Shown here: positions 62,575 through 64,000 of the stretch, piece by piece
Numbering within the stretch: position 1 is the stretch's first letter
Layout of the letters: every line of letters starts with the position of its first letter
DNA from: Rothia sp. SD9660Na
Lineage (GTDB): Bacteria > Actinomycetota > Actinomycetes > Actinomycetales > Micrococcaceae
DNA: 64,000 bases
Assembly: GCF_030064065.1 (NCBI RefSeq)
Contig: NZ_CP125946.1
Span: 930,001 to 994,000 of the forward strand
Direction: 5' to 3'
The notes under the pieces: model-generated
The model's input: the letters and a program-made list of their open reading frames with translations, nothing else
The model's database searches: none
Told to the model about the DNA's origin: nothing
Translations under genes and position numbers: made by a program

Positions 62575-63246
62575 TTGACTACCTCACGCCGTACCCTGCT
62601 CCAAGGGACCGCCTGGGCGGCCCCGGCCGTCCTAGCAACCGCCGCAATCCCTGCTTATGCGGCTTCAACTCCGTCCACGAGCGTCGTTGCTCAAGGGTCA
62701 GCGGACTCCTTTGGCTTCCAGAGCGTGGACTCAACTGACCTGGTGAACTTCACAGGTCAGACCACCCAGTCACCCATGACCGATGGCTCAACCGGCTTCC
62801 GTCTTTACCAGACCAGCGGTACCGATACCACCGCCGTCCTCACAGCCCTGACCTACTATGTGCTCATTCCCCGTAATGCTGCCTACGAAATCGATGCAGT
62901 CAACATCAATTATGGGTCTGCTACGACCGTTTGGGACCCGATGGCTTCTTCAGCTCAAGGCACCGTTGCTCTCGCCAACGGTAATGTGCTCTCCTCTGCT
63001 GATTATCTGATCTATGCGGCAACCTATAACGCAGGTGCAACCCCCGTTACTGTAGGGTCTGAAACCACCTCCCAGGCCGTTCCTGGCACCGATATCTCAA
63101 CTAATATCGCAGGCCGCTTCACATCGCCTGACGGTGCCATGCTGGCAGGCGAAATCGGAGGTGTATACACCGGCTATGTAGCTACCTACACTGTTGGTGC
63201 AAGCTCGGTCACCGCAACTACCGTCCAGGCTGCAACGAAAGCATAA
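62575..63246 (+). CDS. Tat-exported protein of unknown function
   Basis: A 223-residue secreted protein. The N-terminus SRRTLLQGTAWAAPAVLATA is a twin-arginine signal (SRRTLL) with a cleavage site after AIPAYA, about residue 30. The mature part is rich in Ser, Thr, Ala and Gly and predicted mostly beta; it has no cysteine and no sorting motif (LPxTG) or membrane anchor at the C-terminus, so it should be released or loosely attached. I recognise no domain. The start is TTG 62575, preceded by GAGGGG. It lies just right of the IS; its own promoter region was probably cut short by, or lies right of, the insertion. Confidence 0.75.
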   Translation: MTTSRRTLLQGTAWAAPAVLATAAIPAYAASTPSTSVVAQGSADSFGFQSVDSTDLVNFTGQTTQSPMTDGSTGFRLYQTSGTDTTAVLTALTYYVLIPRNAAYEIDAVNINYGSATTVWDPMASSAQGTVALANGNVLSSADYLIYAATYNAGATPVTVGSETTSQAVPGTDISTNIAGRFTSPDGAMLAGEIGGVYTGYVATYTVGASSVTATTVQAATKA

Positions 63247-63379
63247 GCAAGTCAGGCACATGCCCGTAGCCGGTGTGTGAGAGGGGGGGCGAGACGTGTT
63301 TGGGTCTTGCCCCTTCTGCTTGTTTCAGAAATGCTAGACTGGGGCTCTGCCTCCCCACTTGAGAGATAGGCCAGCGACA

Positions 63380-63565
63380 GTGAATAGAAACTTTAAACCT
63401 CGAAACTTTACCGCCGTCTTCTTGTCGGTAATCTGGCTGCTCATATCAATCTTCTTTATTACCCAGGGGACTATGGTGACCCTCTGGTCGATTTTCGCTT
63501 GTGTAGCCCTGGTCATTGGTACCGCAGCTGTGTGGGTGCTCTTTACCGATACCTACGACTCCTAA
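63380..63565 (+). CDS. Small membrane protein, two predicted helices
   Basis: A 61-residue protein: a basic N-terminus (NRNFKPRNF), then FTAVFLSVIWLLISIFFI and IFACVALVIGTAAVWVLF as two membrane helices. I do not recognise a family. GTG 63380 with GAGATAGG nine bases upstream is the likely start; TTG 63359 in the same frame is possible. It stands between the Tat-exported protein and gnd. Confidence 0.6.
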   Translation: MNRNFKPRNFTAVFLSVIWLLISIFFITQGTMVTLWSIFACVALVIGTAAVWVLFTDTYDS

Positions 63566-63670
63566 CAAAGACTTGCACGCGCCGCTGCCAACCTCCCAGA
63601 ATATGAGAGTTTGCTTCATCTCACCCGGTACTGAAGCACAAATAGAGCAGACCAGCGTAGTCTTAAAGGT

Positions 63671-64000
63671 ATGACTGAAAACAATACTGCTCGTAAGGCA
63701 CAAATTGGTGTAACCGGCCTGGCCGTCATGGGTGCAAACCTGGCCCGCAACCTGGCCCGCAACGGCTACACCGTAGCCCTGCACAACCGCTCCGTTGAAA
63801 AAACCGACGCCCTGCTCGAAGCCCACGGCGATGAAGGCGACTTTATTCGCACCGAGACCCTGCAAGAACTGGTCGACTCTCTTGAAGCCCCCCGCCGCAT
63901 CCTGATTATGGTGAAGGCCGGTGGCCCCGTCGACGCCGTCATTGAGCAGCTCGAACCCCTGCTCGATGAAGGTGACGTCATCATCGACGGCGGTAACTCC
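63671..64000 (+). CDS. gnd: 6-phosphogluconate dehydrogenase, N-terminal part (3' end outside window)
   Basis: Gnd oxidises 6-phosphogluconate to ribulose 5-phosphate with NADP in the pentose phosphate pathway. Only the first 110 residues are present. IGVTGLAVMGANLARNLARN (about 12-31) is the family NADP-binding motif, usually IGVxGLAVMGxNLxxN, followed by VALHNRS, ILIMVKAGGPVDAVI and the end DVIIDGGNS, which binds the substrate phosphate region. Start ATG 63671 after AAAGGT. Confidence 0.95.
   Translation, partial: MTENNTARKAQIGVTGLAVMGANLARNLARNGYTVALHNRSVEKTDALLEAHGDEGDFIRTETLQELVDSLEAPRRILIMVKAGGPVDAVIEQLEPLLDEGDVIIDGGNS

Noticed and set aside
1..64000. CRISPR array
   Set aside because: No regularly spaced direct repeats with unique spacers and no cas genes were seen.

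Overview
The window comes from a high-GC Gram-positive bacterium of the Actinomycetota. Gene order (recG-rsmD-coaD-DUF177-rpmF-rnc-mutM-smc-ftsY-amt-ffh-rpsP-khpA-rimM-trmD-rplS-lepB-rnhB-DUF2469-yraN-comM-dprA-xerC-DUF3145-fabF-acpP-fabH-fabD-aceE-DUF3052-tRNA-Val), together with a fused oleBC gene, points to the Micrococcaceae. Rothia or a close relative is my best guess; that is inference, since no marker gene such as 16S rRNA is present.

Layout. 1-5.8 kb: end of recG, rsmD, a LURP-one/scramblase-like gene, an aminotransferase, coaD, a DUF177 gene that appears to start at ATT, rpmF and rnc. 5.8-13.4 kb: an asparagine-type permease, mutM, a structured intergenic element, and the leftward olefin operon oleA-oleBC-oleD. 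13.5-21.9 kb: smc, an MFS exporter, ftsY, a decayed ammonium transporter gene with GlnR-like boxes, and an exonuclease III gene. 22.3-29.7 kb: an Opp/Dpp peptide-uptake operon followed by a second, decayed binding-protein gene. 30-38.6 kb: ffh, a NUDIX gene, a 643-residue protein I do not recognise, and a two-component system joined to an ABC-2 exporter. 38.8-46.8 kb: rpsP, khpA, an inserted AT-rich McrBC-type restriction module with a possible toxin-antitoxin remnant, then rimM, trmD, rplS and two lepB genes. 46.8-53 kb: rnhB, DUF2469, yraN, comM, dprA, xerC and DUF3145. 53-60.8 kb: the type II fatty-acid synthesis operon fabD-fabH-acpP-fabF, pyruvate dehydrogenase aceE and DUF3052. 61-64 kb: tRNA-Val, a complete insertion sequence with target-site duplication, a Tat-exported protein, a small membrane protein and the start of gnd.

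The core is a conserved block for translation, protein export, chromosome maintenance and lipid precursor supply. Accessory genes have been placed into its gaps: permease, ole operon, peptide ABC system, McrBC and IS. AceE supplies acetyl-CoA, the Fab enzymes extend it to acyl chains, and the Ole enzymes could join two acyl chains head to head into long-chain alkenes.

Several genes are broken. The ammonium transporter lacks both segments that carry the pore histidines. The second peptide-binding gene has two large deletions and at least one frameshift. The transposase has a one-base slip near its start. The octamer GCGTCCGC (either strand) occurs about 34 times by hand count, including several intergenic copies, well above a simple composition estimate.
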